Positions 8,259 through 17,381 of a stretch of DNA of 54,513 nt are shown here, piece by piece. The first letter of the stretch is position 1. Every line of letters begins with the position of its first letter. The position numbers and the translations under genes were made by a program. Source of the DNA: UBA6049 sp965662345 (lineage in GTDB: Bacteria; Bacteroidota; Bacteroidia; Flavobacteriales_G; Salibacteraceae); assembly GCA_965662345.1 (NCBI GenBank), contig CBFIHE010000016.1:1-54513 (forward strand). The letters are read 5' to 3'. Below the pieces are notes generated by a model, which was given only the letters and a program-made list of their open reading frames with translations, did no database searches and was not told the origin of the DNA.

Positions 8259-8804
8259 TTAATGCATTTTCCATGCAGGTTCAAGTTTTATGATTTTTGC
8301 TGCAACAGAACAATCGCTATCATGCGCTCCATAAAGGAAACCTGTGCTCATTAGAAATTCATTTACTATTTCTCCGCCTGTGAATTTAAAGTGTTTTTTG
8401 AAGCACTTGATCCATTCTTCTTTAGAAAGCGGGTGTACAGATAGCAGCCAATTTTTCCAGCTACCATGGCTTTTTTGAAATTCTTGAATCTGATTGGCAT
8501 TGTAAATGGCAGCGTTCACTTTTAACTTGTTGCGAATTATCCCAGGGTCTTGCAGTAAGCGTAACCTATCTTCTTCTGTGTACGCAGCTACTTTTTGAAT
8601 GTCAAATCCTGAATAAGCAGATTTAAGCGTATCGCGCTTTTTTAGAATGATATCCCAACTTAAACCAGCTTGATTTATTTCCAGCATCAGTTGCTCAAAC
8701 AACTGATTATCTGTTTTGTTAGGAAAACCATGCTCCGTATCATGGTGTATTCTATGAGGGTTGTCAGAAGGAAGGTTTCTCGCAAAAGAGCAATACGATG
8801 CCAT
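8259..8804 (-). CDS. tag: DNA-3-methyladenine glycosylase I
   Basis: 181 residues, the usual size for TagI, which excises 3-methyladenine from alkylated DNA in base-excision repair. The N-terminus YCSFARNLPSDNPHRIHHDTEHGFP carries the expected Cys and His ligands, GLSWDIILKKRDTLKSAYSGFD is the family signature, and the C-terminal HDSDC (HxxxC) completes the zinc site. The ATG at 8804 gives the canonical start; a longer frame to 8846 would add 14 residues with no counterpart in the family and would run into the promoter of the divergent gene. It is divergent from the lipoprotein at 8845, with only 40 bases between the starts. Confidence 0.85.
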   Translation of the reverse strand: MASYCSFARNLPSDNPHRIHHDTEHGFPNKTDNQLFEQLMLEINQAGLSWDIILKKRDTLKSAYSGFDIQKVAAYTEEDRLRLLQDPGIIRNKLKVNAAIYNANQIQEFQKSHGSWKNWLLSVHPLSKEEWIKCFKKHFKFTGGEIVNEFLMSTGFLYGAHDSDCSVAAKIIKLEPAWKMH

Positions 8805-8830
8805 GCTAGTAAATTTTAGGGTGAAGTTCG

Positions 8831-8838
8831 TACTTTCG
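8831..8838 (+). promoter_or_regulatory. -7 element TACTTTCG
   Basis: One mismatch to TAnnTTTG, ending 6 nt before the ATG at 8845. It lies inside the 40-base spacer between the divergent tag and lipoprotein genes. Confidence 0.5.
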
Positions 8839-8844
8839 AACCGC

Positions 8845-9684
8845 ATGATTTCAATGAGATTTTACTTTTTAAGTGTAGTGCTATTCGCCCTATTGGCCAG
8901 TTGTGAAAACGATAGCAAACCCCTTACCGATTTTGACCGCATACAAGGTGTGCCCTCAACTTTAATGTCGGTAAATGCCATAGATGTCGTGCGCGAAGCG
9001 GTTTTATATGCACAGGCAGACTCGGCCTTACAAGTACCAGAAGCGGCTTATTACCTAAAACAAGGCACCTTATTTGAAAAACGTTCTGTGCTTCCTGATT
9101 CTACAGAAGCTTTCAACGCCTTTTTTACTTTATCCAATTGCTTAGGTGACGATGGAAGATTGAGGAATGGTAATATTCAGCTGTTTGGTTTTAATGAATG
9201 GACACAAGACAGTGCTTTCTTTCTATTTCAGCTTTCGTTAGAAGTAAACAATGAAAAAGTTAATGCACTGGGTAGAATAGATTTTGCAGGATTATCAGCG
9301 GATAGCGTCAAGAACTGGAACATTACTCAGGCTGTGTTTAGCGTAACGGAGTCTGGTGTTTCTTACACACTTCTGCCCACGTTGAACTTGGCGTTAGACA
9401 CAGGTGATTCTTTAAACTGGATTGATACCAATTCTGCGGGTAAAGTTGAACAGCGTTTTCTCTTAACTGGTAATTTCAAGATTTCCGATTCTTCAAAGTC
9501 TTACAGTATTGGGGCAGACTCTGGTATAGTATATGGTGCATCTTGCCCATACCCTACAGAAGGCACTCTGCAGGTTAATGAACCAAATAGGGCACTAGTA
9601 GTTGTACGTATGAACCCTAGCTGTTCAGCTACTCAAACCTATACAATCGGTAATAATATTGAAGGAACAATTCAACTCAAGTAA
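8845..9684 (+). CDS. Lipoprotein of unknown function, 279 aa
   Basis: A lipobox signal peptide (LFALLASC) is followed by a long beta-rich domain with Ser/Asp-rich turns. No enzyme motif is visible and no family is recognised. Two Cys residues in the C-terminal part (GASCPYP and NPSCSA) could form a disulfide, which fits a periplasmic or surface location. The ATG at 8845 (or the next one at 8854) places the hydrophobic stretch at the N-terminus; the upstream in-frame extension runs through the divergent promoter region. The stop is one base before the ATG of the M42 peptidase, so the two are co-transcribed. Confidence 0.7.
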   Translation: MISMRFYFLSVVLFALLASCENDSKPLTDFDRIQGVPSTLMSVNAIDVVREAVLYAQADSALQVPEAAYYLKQGTLFEKRSVLPDSTEAFNAFFTLSNCLGDDGRLRNGNIQLFGFNEWTQDSAFFLFQLSLEVNNEKVNALGRIDFAGLSADSVKNWNITQAVFSVTESGVSYTLLPTLNLALDTGDSLNWIDTNSAGKVEQRFLLTGNFKISDSSKSYSIGADSGIVYGASCPYPTEGTLQVNEPNRALVVVRMNPSCSATQTYTIGNNIEGTIQLK

Positions 9685-9685
9685 T

Positions 9686-10771
9686 ATGGCAAATCGGATT
9701 ATAACCAAGAAGAGTGAGGCTTTTTTAGAGGCGTATATCAATAATGCTTCTCCTACAGGCTTTGAAGAGGCTGGGCAGCGCATGTGGTTAGATTATATTA
9801 AACCATACATAGATGATTACTTTACAGATAGGTATGGAACGGTTGTTGGCGTTATAAATCCAGAGGCAGAGTATAAGGTTGTGATAGAAGCGCATGCCGA
9901 TGAGATTAGTTGGTTCGTTCACTACATTACGAATGATGGGTTGATTTATGTTCGCAGAAATGGAGGAAGTGATCATCAAATAGCACCTAGTAAACGGGTA
10001 AATATCCATACCGATAAGGGCATTGTGAAGGCTGTTTTTGGCTGGCCGGCAATTCATACCCGACAAGGCGGCAAGGAGCAATCGCCTGGTTTGAATAATA
10101 TATTCTTGGATTGTGGATGTACGAGCAAAGAAGAGGTTGAGAAGTTAGGAGTTCATGTAGGTTGTGTAATTACTTATGAAGACACGTTCTCTGTACTGAA
10201 CGATAGGTATTACATGGGAAGAGCAATGGATAATCGTGTGGGTGGCTTCATGATTGCTGAGGTTGCAAGACTCCTGAGGAAAAACAATGTTAAACTTCCA
10301 TTCGGATTGTACATTGTGAATGCCGTACAAGAAGAGGTTGGCCTGCGTGGTGCAGAAATGATTGTGGAGCGCATAAAACCTGATGTAGCCATTGTAACAG
10401 ATGTGTGCCACGATACACAAACCCCTATGATTGATAAGAAAAAAGAAGGTGATTTAGCTTGCGGCAAAGGTCCTGTAGTTACCTATGGTCCATCTGTGCA
10501 CAATAACCTTCTCAAGCATATTATAGGTACTTCAGAGAAGCACAACATCCCTTTTCAACGCCTTGCAGCAAGTAGGTTAACTGGAACGGATACAGATGCG
10601 TTTGCATATGGCTCTGGTGGAGTAGTAGCCTCACTTATTTCCTTGCCCTTGCGCTATATGCACACAACGGTTGAAATGGTGCATAAAGAAGATGTTTCTA
10701 ATGTGATTAAGCTCATTTACGAAACGCTTCAAGGCATTAAAGCTGGGCAAGATTTCAGGTACATTAAGTAG
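9686..10771 (+). CDS. M42-family metallopeptidase (glutamyl aminopeptidase/endoglucanase-like)
   Basis: 361 residues, typical of the M42 family of cytoplasmic tetrahedral aminopeptidases (TET/PepA-like). All metal-binding and catalytic signatures are visible: VIEAHADEISW, GRAMDNRVGG (bridging Asp), NAVQEEVGLRGAEM (catalytic Glu pair), VTDVCHDT and the late His in YMHTTVEMVH. The likely role is trimming short peptides to amino acids. The ATG at 9686 comes two bases after the preceding stop; an in-frame start at 9659 would overlap the lipoprotein and lacks family support. It is convergent with the AddA-like gene, two bases apart. Confidence 0.87.
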   Translation: MANRIITKKSEAFLEAYINNASPTGFEEAGQRMWLDYIKPYIDDYFTDRYGTVVGVINPEAEYKVVIEAHADEISWFVHYITNDGLIYVRRNGGSDHQIAPSKRVNIHTDKGIVKAVFGWPAIHTRQGGKEQSPGLNNIFLDCGCTSKEEVEKLGVHVGCVITYEDTFSVLNDRYYMGRAMDNRVGGFMIAEVARLLRKNNVKLPFGLYIVNAVQEEVGLRGAEMIVERIKPDVAIVTDVCHDTQTPMIDKKKEGDLACGKGPVVTYGPSVHNNLLKHIIGTSEKHNIPFQRLAASRLTGTDTDAFAYGSGGVVASLISLPLRYMHTTVEMVHKEDVSNVIKLIYETLQGIKAGQDFRYIK

Positions 10772-10773
10772 TT

Positions 10774-13700
10774 TTAGGGGTTGAATGAAACTCGTTCAAC
10801 TCGTAGTGGTTCCAAATAAATCAATTGGAGCTCAATAGGTTTATCTAAATCCTTATAAATGGCAGCTCCGTATTTTCTGATTTGATTCACGTGAGCTGCT
10901 TTTTCTTCTCCCGTTTTGAAGTCTAAGACGGTTATTTTGTCTTCTGATTCAATTATTCGATCAGCTCGTAATTTCTTACCTGAAAATAACAAAGCTGTTT
11001 CTCTCCAATTAAAGACTGTTGCGCTAAAGTAGTCTCGTGTATCAGGATGGTTAAGTAATTCATCTGCCCAGCTTAGAATAAGTTTTTGGTCTTCTTTAGA
11101 GTAACCGCTTTCTTCTAAGAATGCATTGGCTGCCGTTCGATTGTCATGTGTTGAAATGCGCTCCATGTAAGCATGAAAGAGTTTCCCTCTATACTGTTCG
11201 TCATTGCCTACCTTTTCTAGTGTCTTTATTCTGTGGGTGCTTAATGTTATTCTTTTTGAGCGATCACCTCGCTTGAAAACAACAGATGCCGGTTTGCTCT
11301 CTGCTGGTTTTTGCGATTGCCCTACATCACCAGTCCCCCAAATTAAAGACTGAGTTTCTGGGTTGTAGCCTTCCATCTTTTTCAACTGATCAAAAAAGGC
11401 TGTATTTACTCCTTTCTTACCCGCAATTGCGTAAAGTCTATGCTTGGCTCTAGTGAAGGTAACGTAGAGTAAGTTAAGTGCATCTAAGGTCTCTTTATCT
11501 TTCTCTTCACGCACATACTTTTCTAGGTAAGTGGCTTCTAGATCTTTATTAGTACTTACCATAGCATACGGAAGCTCAATCCCCGATTCACTTTTGGGTA
11601 CCCATGCTGTAGCACTGCTATTATTTCCTAAGCTCCAATTGGCAAAAGGCACTATGACCACAGGGAATTGCAAACCTTTGCTTTTGTGCATGGTCATAAT
11701 TCGTATCGACCCAGCGCCAGGTTCTCCTTGAATACTAAGTTTTTTAAGTTTATCATCTAAATGCTTAAGAAGCCCCTCTGGGTTATTACCATTTCGCTCT
11801 TCAAAGGCGGCAACTTCATTGCTTAGCTTGCTTAAATAAGTGGAATACTCAAAATCAAAACCAGCAATAGCGTCTTGAACCAGTGTATACAGAGTTAGGC
11901 TTGGCTTTCCTCTATCTGGTATTTTTATACCAGCTTCCTCCAAAATCTCGTGTAGCTCGAGTGGTGCGGTTTTAACACTATGCAACAATGTGTGAAGGCT
12001 TGTTTCTTTAGTGATTTTGTTTGCTTCGTAAAGACTGGCTACAAGTGATACAGCTAATGTGGCATCGTGAGGTTCATAGAGGTAATTAAGGTAGCGAAGT
12101 ATAATACGTACTTCAGCACTTTTTTCAAGCGTTAAACTTTCTTGCGTGAAAACCTTGTGTCCAGCTTCCGTTAACCAATCTGTAATGAGCTTGGCATCTT
12201 CTCTAGTTCTAGATAAGAAGCAAATATCTGTGGGTTGAAATTTTCCGCTTGCTAATACGTCATGAACAGTATGAAGTACCTTCTCTTTAACAATAACGTG
12301 TTTTTCAGCTTTATTAGGAGCTTCATGAAGCTGTATGTTCACTAAGCCTCCTGATTTATCTGGGTTTACTAACTGATTTACTTCTTTATATACGTCTTGC
12401 CATGCATCTGGTAAAATAGCTGCACATTCTCTAAAAAAGGTGTTGTTGAAATCTACTACTTCTCTGTAGCTGCGGTGGTTTTCTTCAAGAATTTTTGGTG
12501 TTGCATTCCGGTTTATAATATCCGTATGTTCTTTTAAGAATGGTTCTACCTCTTGCTTATTCGCTTCACCCAAATGTAAAAACTGTTCAACATCACCTCC
12601 TCTAAAGCGGTAAATAGACTGTTTTCCGTCTCCAACAACCATATTGTAGTTCCCAGATGCAAGGCTATTGCTGTAGAGTGGAAGTAAGTTTTGCCACTGA
12701 ATAGTAGAAGTATCTTGAAATTCATCTACCATGTAGTGCTTGTATCTTTCACCTATACGCTCGTAAATAAATGGAACAGGTTCATTTAGTACTAGCTTGT
12801 TAACGAGTTCATTAAAGTTAGATAATGGAACGGTGTTCCGCTCTTCTTTAAGTTTTTCAAAGCCTTGCTTAATGAGGTTTAGAGTCGCTTGCTTGTAAAG
12901 GTTCTTCAGAATAGAACGCTTTACAGTGTAGTCTGTGAAACCAGCATTAACGGTTTCTAGTCTACTTAAAAACAGGCTATCAAATGTTGCTGCAAGTGAT
13001 TTGAGTTTACCTGATGTTTTTGCACAAGATAGACCGCCATTTGCGATGAATGTGAGCGTAGTTTTATTGAGGGGGTGACCTTTTGACGCATAGTTAGCTA
13101 GACGAGGTAAAAACGCGCCAATACCTTTTGTTTTGCCAGGAAAATCTTCTGCAGATAATTCATGTGCATTCATGAATCCCTGAATCTCTCTACCTAGCTG
13201 TTTTGTTGCATCAATGTAACTTTTAATTTCAGCACGAATCGATTTTTCTACAATTACATATTGTTCTTCATCAACAGATTCTAGCTCATCAAAAATGTTC
13301 TTAAGCGAAGCATCAAGCACATAAAAGGCTCCTTCAGTTAAAGGCTTCTCAATACGCCTCGAGCTTTCATTTTCTGTTTGACTCAATATGTATTCGGTGA
13401 GGATTCGTGTAAGAGCATCATTAGGCCCACCTGTTTGTTCAATGAGAGATTCAACCGCCTCAGAAAGCATTTCATCTGGACTAATCTCTAATTTAAACCG
13501 AAAGGGAAGGTTAAGGTCAAACGCAAAAGAGCGAACCAATCTACTAACGAAACTATCAATTGTTGAAATAGAAAGATCTGCATAATGATGGAGTAGTTCT
13601 TGCAAAAGTGCTTTGGAGCGAGCTTGTAATTTACTGTCGGTCCAGCCAAGTTCTTTTTTTACAGCATCAGCAATATGACCATCATCGGCTTTGCCAGTAG

Positions 13701-13887
13701 CAAAATTGGTGAGCGCACTTAGAATACGCTCTTTCATTTCGTGGGCGGCTTTGTTGGTAAAGGTAATCGCCAATATATTCCTGTAGGAAGTTCCGTTATG
13801 GTTGGCCAATGCAATTTTTAAATACTCTGTTACTAGCGTTGATGTTTTTCCAGAGCCTGCGGATGATTTGTAGATTAAAAAACTCAT
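10774..13887 (-). CDS. addA: UvrD/AddA-like helicase with C-terminal PD-(D/E)xK nuclease
   Basis: 1037 residues. Superfamily 1A helicase motifs in order: Walker A (SSAGSGKTSTL, Lys14), HYMVDEFQDTST (motif II), VVGDGKQSIYRFRGGD (III), MTMHKSKGLQFPVV (V) and LYVTFTRAKHRLY (VI). The C-terminal 170 residues hold a RecB/AddA-type nuclease: GKLFHAYMER, RADRI, VLDFKTGEE and HVNQIRKYG. This is the layout of the AddA subunit of the AddAB double-strand-break repair enzyme. The AddB partner is not adjacent, although the gene on the far side in transcription order (M42) is convergent, so addB must be elsewhere or absent. The subunit name is therefore an inference. Confidence 0.82.
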   Translation of the reverse strand: MSFLIYKSSAGSGKTSTLVTEYLKIALANHNGTSYRNILAITFTNKAAHEMKERILSALTNFATGKADDGHIADAVKKELGWTDSKLQARSKALLQELLHHYADLSISTIDSFVSRLVRSFAFDLNLPFRFKLEISPDEMLSEAVESLIEQTGGPNDALTRILTEYILSQTENESSRRIEKPLTEGAFYVLDASLKNIFDELESVDEEQYVIVEKSIRAEIKSYIDATKQLGREIQGFMNAHELSAEDFPGKTKGIGAFLPRLANYASKGHPLNKTTLTFIANGGLSCAKTSGKLKSLAATFDSLFLSRLETVNAGFTDYTVKRSILKNLYKQATLNLIKQGFEKLKEERNTVPLSNFNELVNKLVLNEPVPFIYERIGERYKHYMVDEFQDTSTIQWQNLLPLYSNSLASGNYNMVVGDGKQSIYRFRGGDVEQFLHLGEANKQEVEPFLKEHTDIINRNATPKILEENHRSYREVVDFNNTFFRECAAILPDAWQDVYKEVNQLVNPDKSGGLVNIQLHEAPNKAEKHVIVKEKVLHTVHDVLASGKFQPTDICFLSRTREDAKLITDWLTEAGHKVFTQESLTLEKSAEVRIILRYLNYLYEPHDATLAVSLVASLYEANKITKETSLHTLLHSVKTAPLELHEILEEAGIKIPDRGKPSLTLYTLVQDAIAGFDFEYSTYLSKLSNEVAAFEERNGNNPEGLLKHLDDKLKKLSIQGEPGAGSIRIMTMHKSKGLQFPVVIVPFANWSLGNNSSATAWVPKSESGIELPYAMVSTNKDLEATYLEKYVREEKDKETLDALNLLYVTFTRAKHRLYAIAGKKGVNTAFFDQLKKMEGYNPETQSLIWGTGDVGQSQKPAESKPASVVFKRGDRSKRITLSTHRIKTLEKVGNDEQYRGKLFHAYMERISTHDNRTAANAFLEESGYSKEDQKLILSWADELLNHPDTRDYFSATVFNWRETALLFSGKKLRADRIIESEDKITVLDFKTGEEKAAHVNQIRKYGAAIYKDLDKPIELQLIYLEPLRVERVSFNP

Positions 13888-13904
13888 TATGCGTAATTCT
13901 CTTT

Positions 13905-13936
13905 CAAATGTAGGTCTTCTTAATTGCAGCCACCAA
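13905..13936 (-). promoter_or_regulatory. Promoter TTG-N21-TACATTTG of the helicase gene
   Basis: On the minus strand, TTG (13934-13936) is followed after 21 nt by TACATTTG (13905-13912), a perfect -7 match. The element ends 17 nt before the ATG at 13887, so a short leader is expected here. It overlaps the upstream region of the divergent protease gene. Confidence 0.65.
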
Positions 13937-13951
13937 CTTATGGAAAAATGG

Positions 13952-13959
13952 TACGTTTA
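13952..13959 (+). promoter_or_regulatory. -7 element TACGTTTA
   Basis: One mismatch to TAnnTTTG, ending 7 nt before the ATG at 13967. A TTG lies 25 nt upstream (13924-13926), slightly beyond the usual window. Confidence 0.45.
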
Positions 13960-13966
13960 CAGTCTC

Positions 13967-15997
13967 ATGAAGCATATTATATTGGCAATAGCTGTGGTGT
14001 TAACCACAATGGTAAGTGCGCAAAACTTTGTGCCTAATCAACTTATCGTACAGTTTGAACCTGGAGTAACTCCTCAAGCTTGGGCAGATCAATCAACAAG
14101 TACTACAGGTGCTGAATTAATGGTTGTTAAACCAATATCTGAAAGGATGCGTATCTACTTGTTAGAGGCTTCAAACCCAGTTGATGCTTCATCTCTAGCG
14201 AAGGTAGTATCTGAGCTAGATGGTGTTCAAGTGGCTCAAGTAAATCATACAAATTTAGAGTTTAGGGCACTTCCTAATGATCCCAATTATGCTACCCAAT
14301 GGTCGTTAAGTTCTGGAGCTCCTGGACGAATATATGCCCCTGAAGCATGGGATATTGCTACTGGAGGCACTACCCCTTACGGTGATGAAATTGTTGTAGC
14401 GGTTATAGATGGTGGAATGGATTTGAACCATACCGACTTGAATTATTTCATCAATACAGAAGAAACACCTTTTAACGGAATAGATGACGACAACAATGGC
14501 TACGTGGATGACTACCGAGGCTGGGATGCGTATAATTCTGATGGGTCTATTCCGGGTGATCAACATGGTACTCACGTAGGAGGAATTATTGGCGCTAAAG
14601 GGAATAATGCTACGGGTGTAGTTGGTGTAAACTGGGATGTGAAAATATTGCCTATTGCTGGTTCTAGTTCTCAAGAAAATACGGTGTTAGAAGCGTATGG
14701 TTATGCGTTAGAAATGCGTGCGTTGTATGATGAAACGAATGGTGAAAAGGGAGCATATATTGTTGCAACCAACTCTTCATTTGGAGTAAATTACGGTAAT
14801 CCAGCATCGTATCCGTTGTGGTGTGCTTTCTATGATAGCTTAGGTGCTTATGGCATTTTAAGTGCTGGTGCTACGGCAAACTTAGGTATAGATGTAGATG
14901 CTTTTAACGATGTGCCTACGGCATGCCCAAGTGATTTTATGATATCGGTAACGAATACAATGGTGAACGGTGAAAAGAATTCTGGTGCTGCGTATGGTGC
15001 TACTACTATAGACCTTGGTGCTCCTGGTACAAGCATTCAAAGTACTATACAAGCGAACTCTTATGGCGCTCTCACAGGTACTTCTATGGCCACGCCTCAT
15101 GTGGCTGGCGCAGTTGCATTAATGCACAACGCAATTTGTACGAATGTAGCTGATGCATATGCGGGAAAACCCGATAGCATGGCCCTTTGGTTCAAAGACG
15201 TATTGATTGCCACCATAGACAGTGCAAATTCTTTGAGTAATACAACGGTTTCTGGCGGGCGAATGAACCTCTATCGTGCATTGGATTCACTAACGAACTT
15301 CAACTGCATTAGAGGGTTGCAGAATACGGTGATTGACTCCTGCGGTGATTGCAATGCACAAGCTTCAATGATACTATCAGAAGGGAAAGCTCCGTTTAGT
15401 TTTGTGTGGAGTACGGGGAGCACAGATTCTGTGTTAACTAGCTGTGAAGGAGCCTACATGCTTACCGTAACAGATAACCTAGGCTTTAATACTACCTACA
15501 ACTTTCAGTTAACTGCAAATGATTCTATTTCAACATCAACAAGCATATTGCAGCCTACGGGCAGTTCTGATGGTAGTATAACAGCAACCGCAACAGGAGG
15601 TAATGGTGGACCGTATTCCTACGTTTGGAGCACGGGTGATACAGGACAGGTTCTTTCGAACTTACCTGCTGGTACATACACTTTAACCGTTACAGATGCT
15701 GCAGGTTGTGTAAATAGTTTTATCTACGGGTTATTCAATACAGGAATTGAGAATGTGGCTATTACAGAGGTGGTTGTGTATCCTAATCCTGTTGATGATT
15801 TGTTAAGTGTTCAGTTAAATATAAATGAACCCTTTAGTGTGAGGCTCTTAGATTTATCAGGTAGACTAGTTCTGGTTTACGAAGGGAATGACCCTGAAGT
15901 TAACCTCGATGTTACAGGACTTAAACCTGGAATTTATTTATTACAAGTCTTGCTAGAGTCTGGACATATAGAGTTGACAAAAGTCACAGTTCGTTAG
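13967..15997 (+). CDS. Subtilisin-like (S8) protease with T9SS type A sorting domain
   Basis: 676 residues from the ATG at 13967, which puts the signal peptide (HIILAIAVVLTTMVSAQ) first. A short inhibitor-like propeptide follows, then the S8 catalytic domain with Asp148 (VAVIDGGMD), His200 (DQHGTHVGG) and Ser373 (GTSMATPHVAG). After it come two SprB-like or Ig-like modules with the pattern FVWSTGSTD/YVWSTGDTG, then YTLTVTDAAGC, and a T9SS type A C-terminal signal (VYPNPVDDLL to GIYLLQVLLESG). It should be exported to the cell surface or medium through the type IX system, where it would degrade proteins. Confidence 0.9.
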   Translation: MKHIILAIAVVLTTMVSAQNFVPNQLIVQFEPGVTPQAWADQSTSTTGAELMVVKPISERMRIYLLEASNPVDASSLAKVVSELDGVQVAQVNHTNLEFRALPNDPNYATQWSLSSGAPGRIYAPEAWDIATGGTTPYGDEIVVAVIDGGMDLNHTDLNYFINTEETPFNGIDDDNNGYVDDYRGWDAYNSDGSIPGDQHGTHVGGIIGAKGNNATGVVGVNWDVKILPIAGSSSQENTVLEAYGYALEMRALYDETNGEKGAYIVATNSSFGVNYGNPASYPLWCAFYDSLGAYGILSAGATANLGIDVDAFNDVPTACPSDFMISVTNTMVNGEKNSGAAYGATTIDLGAPGTSIQSTIQANSYGALTGTSMATPHVAGAVALMHNAICTNVADAYAGKPDSMALWFKDVLIATIDSANSLSNTTVSGGRMNLYRALDSLTNFNCIRGLQNTVIDSCGDCNAQASMILSEGKAPFSFVWSTGSTDSVLTSCEGAYMLTVTDNLGFNTTYNFQLTANDSISTSTSILQPTGSSDGSITATATGGNGGPYSYVWSTGDTGQVLSNLPAGTYTLTVTDAAGCVNSFIYGLFNTGIENVAITEVVVYPNPVDDLLSVQLNINEPFSVRLLDLSGRLVLVYEGNDPEVNLDVTGLKPGIYLLQVLLESGHIELTKVTVR

Positions 15998-16008
15998 CGT
16001 TGGTGGAG

Positions 16009-16016
16009 TACCTTTG
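16009..16016 (+). promoter_or_regulatory. -7 element TACCTTTG before a GTG start
   Basis: Perfect match to TAnnTTTG, ending 4 nt before the GTG at 16021. It identifies GTG 16021 as the likely start and predicts a leaderless GTG transcript. No -33 TTG at normal spacing. Confidence 0.5.
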
Positions 16017-16020
16017 CTCG

Positions 16021-16395
16021 GTGTTTAAGCAAATAGCACATATCACCATTGCCATTACAGCCTTCTGGATAGGGTTTTCGCAACTTTCTGTTTACGGGTA
16101 CTTCTTAGTTAACCAAGCTGAAATAACTGAGTTGTTTTGCATCAACAAGGATAAGCCGAGGCTGAAATGCGATGGCAAATGCCATCTCAAAACAACCATG
16201 GAAGCAACAGCGGAAACAAATACTGGAGAAGTTGCTCCTGCTATGGTTTGGACAGAGGTTTATTTTCCTTCTGATGAAGTAAAGGAACTTAAAGGGGTTG
16301 AAACGATACATAAAGTACCTTCTTTTAAAAGTGGCAGCGACCCCACTGATTCTGGTTATTCTTTAAGCATACCAGACCCTCCCAAGGTTGGTTAA
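16021..16395 (+). CDS. Small secreted/membrane protein with Cys motif, 124 aa
   Basis: A hydrophobic N-terminal segment (about 5-25, HITIAITAFWIGFSQLSVYG) is followed by a conserved-looking cysteine motif, LFCINKDKPRLKCDGKCHL, with three Cys and a His. I recall the same motif in short Bacteroidota proteins encoded beside metal- or cytochrome-related genes, but no function is established to my knowledge. The C-terminal half is hydrophilic and Pro/Ser-rich. The GTG at 16021 is preferred because the upstream in-frame TTG (16000) would place the -7 element inside the coding region. It lies upstream of a barrel and a di-haem peroxidase, and metal binding is an inference from the Cys/His spacing. 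Confidence 0.6.
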   Translation: MFKQIAHITIAITAFWIGFSQLSVYGYFLVNQAEITELFCINKDKPRLKCDGKCHLKTTMEATAETNTGEVAPAMVWTEVYFPSDEVKELKGVETIHKVPSFKSGSDPTDSGYSLSIPDPPKVG

Positions 16396-16439
16396 ATCAA
16401 TGCTCAATCAGTTTGATTTAACTTACTTAACGTCTAATC

Positions 16440-17381
16440 ATGAAGAATATATTTTTAGTTGCGGCAATGCTCGCAACATTCACAGCCAATGCATGTGACG
16501 TCTGTTCAATGTATTTGCTTTTGAATCCGAATGACTACAAAAACTCTTTTCAATTAAATTACCGATATCGCAGTGCGGAGGCACTTGTGAAGCAAGGTTT
16601 CCTAAACCAGCAAATGCATGTTGGCAGTGGATATTTTTCTGAAGATACCTTCGTTGAGGAGTATTTCTCTACCTACGATGCTTGGGGTAATTTCTTCTTG
16701 AATGAAAGGATGCAACTTTCTGTTAATCTGCCGTACACCATAGCAGAAAACTACTTTAATGATAGTCTTGTACAACAAGCCTCAGGTCTTGGAGATATGA
16801 GCGCATTACTGCTGTATCAAGTGCACAATACCATACAGGGAGCAGGCACAGATTTCAGACAGAGATTGAGTGTAGGTGGAGGTGTGAAGTTGCCCACAGG
16901 TAACTATAAAATGATTATGGATGATGAACCTGTTCAGCCAGCGTATCAACCAGGAACGGGTAGCTTAGATTTTCTGGTAAATGCACAGTATATCATGCGG
17001 TACAAACAGTGGGGTTCCACAATTAATGCCCTTTACCAGGTAAACGGAGAGAATAACTTAGGATATGCTTTTGCTAACGGATTCAATGGCGCGGCAACGG
17101 TATTTTACCAATGGCAGACCAGCGAGCAAACAGTTATTATGCCTGAGGTAGGGCTATTTCACGAATACGCAGAGCGTGATACGGAAAATGGAGTTCATGT
17201 GTTTGGTACAGGTGGTAGTTCCACATTCGCACAATACGGAGTACGAACTTTTTGGGGTGATTTAGCGTTATCTGGATACTACTTTTATCCGATAAATCAG
17301 TCGCTTAATGATTTTCAACTTGCAGATAACCCAAGAGTTACCGTAAGTTTACAATACACATTCGCTGGTAAAGGAAAATGA
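16440..17381 (+). CDS. Predicted outer-membrane barrel/transporter-like protein
   Basis: 313 residues. The signal peptide ends in ATFTANA and is followed at once by CDVCSMYL, a CxxC pair common at the mature N-terminus of a group of Bacteroidota barrel proteins. The rest is rich in amphipathic strands with aromatic ends (QLNYRYRS, INALYQVNG, RVTVSLQYTF), fitting a barrel of about 12 strands. A substrate cannot be assigned. The stop overlaps the ATG of the di-haem peroxidase (ATGA), so both are made together; the gene to its left carries another Cys motif. Confidence 0.7.
   Translation: MKNIFLVAAMLATFTANACDVCSMYLLLNPNDYKNSFQLNYRYRSAEALVKQGFLNQQMHVGSGYFSEDTFVEEYFSTYDAWGNFFLNERMQLSVNLPYTIAENYFNDSLVQQASGLGDMSALLLYQVHNTIQGAGTDFRQRLSVGGGVKLPTGNYKMIMDDEPVQPAYQPGTGSLDFLVNAQYIMRYKQWGSTINALYQVNGENNLGYAFANGFNGAATVFYQWQTSEQTVIMPEVGLFHEYAERDTENGVHVFGTGGSSTFAQYGVRTFWGDLALSGYYFYPINQSLNDFQLADNPRVTVSLQYTFAGKGK

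Noticed and set aside
13953..13967. A 15-base stretch ACGTTTACAGTCTCA also occurs at 37631-37645, in both cases upstream of a gene.
   Set aside because: A few 15-base matches are expected by chance in 54 kb counting both strands, and the second copy is not at promoter distance from its gene.
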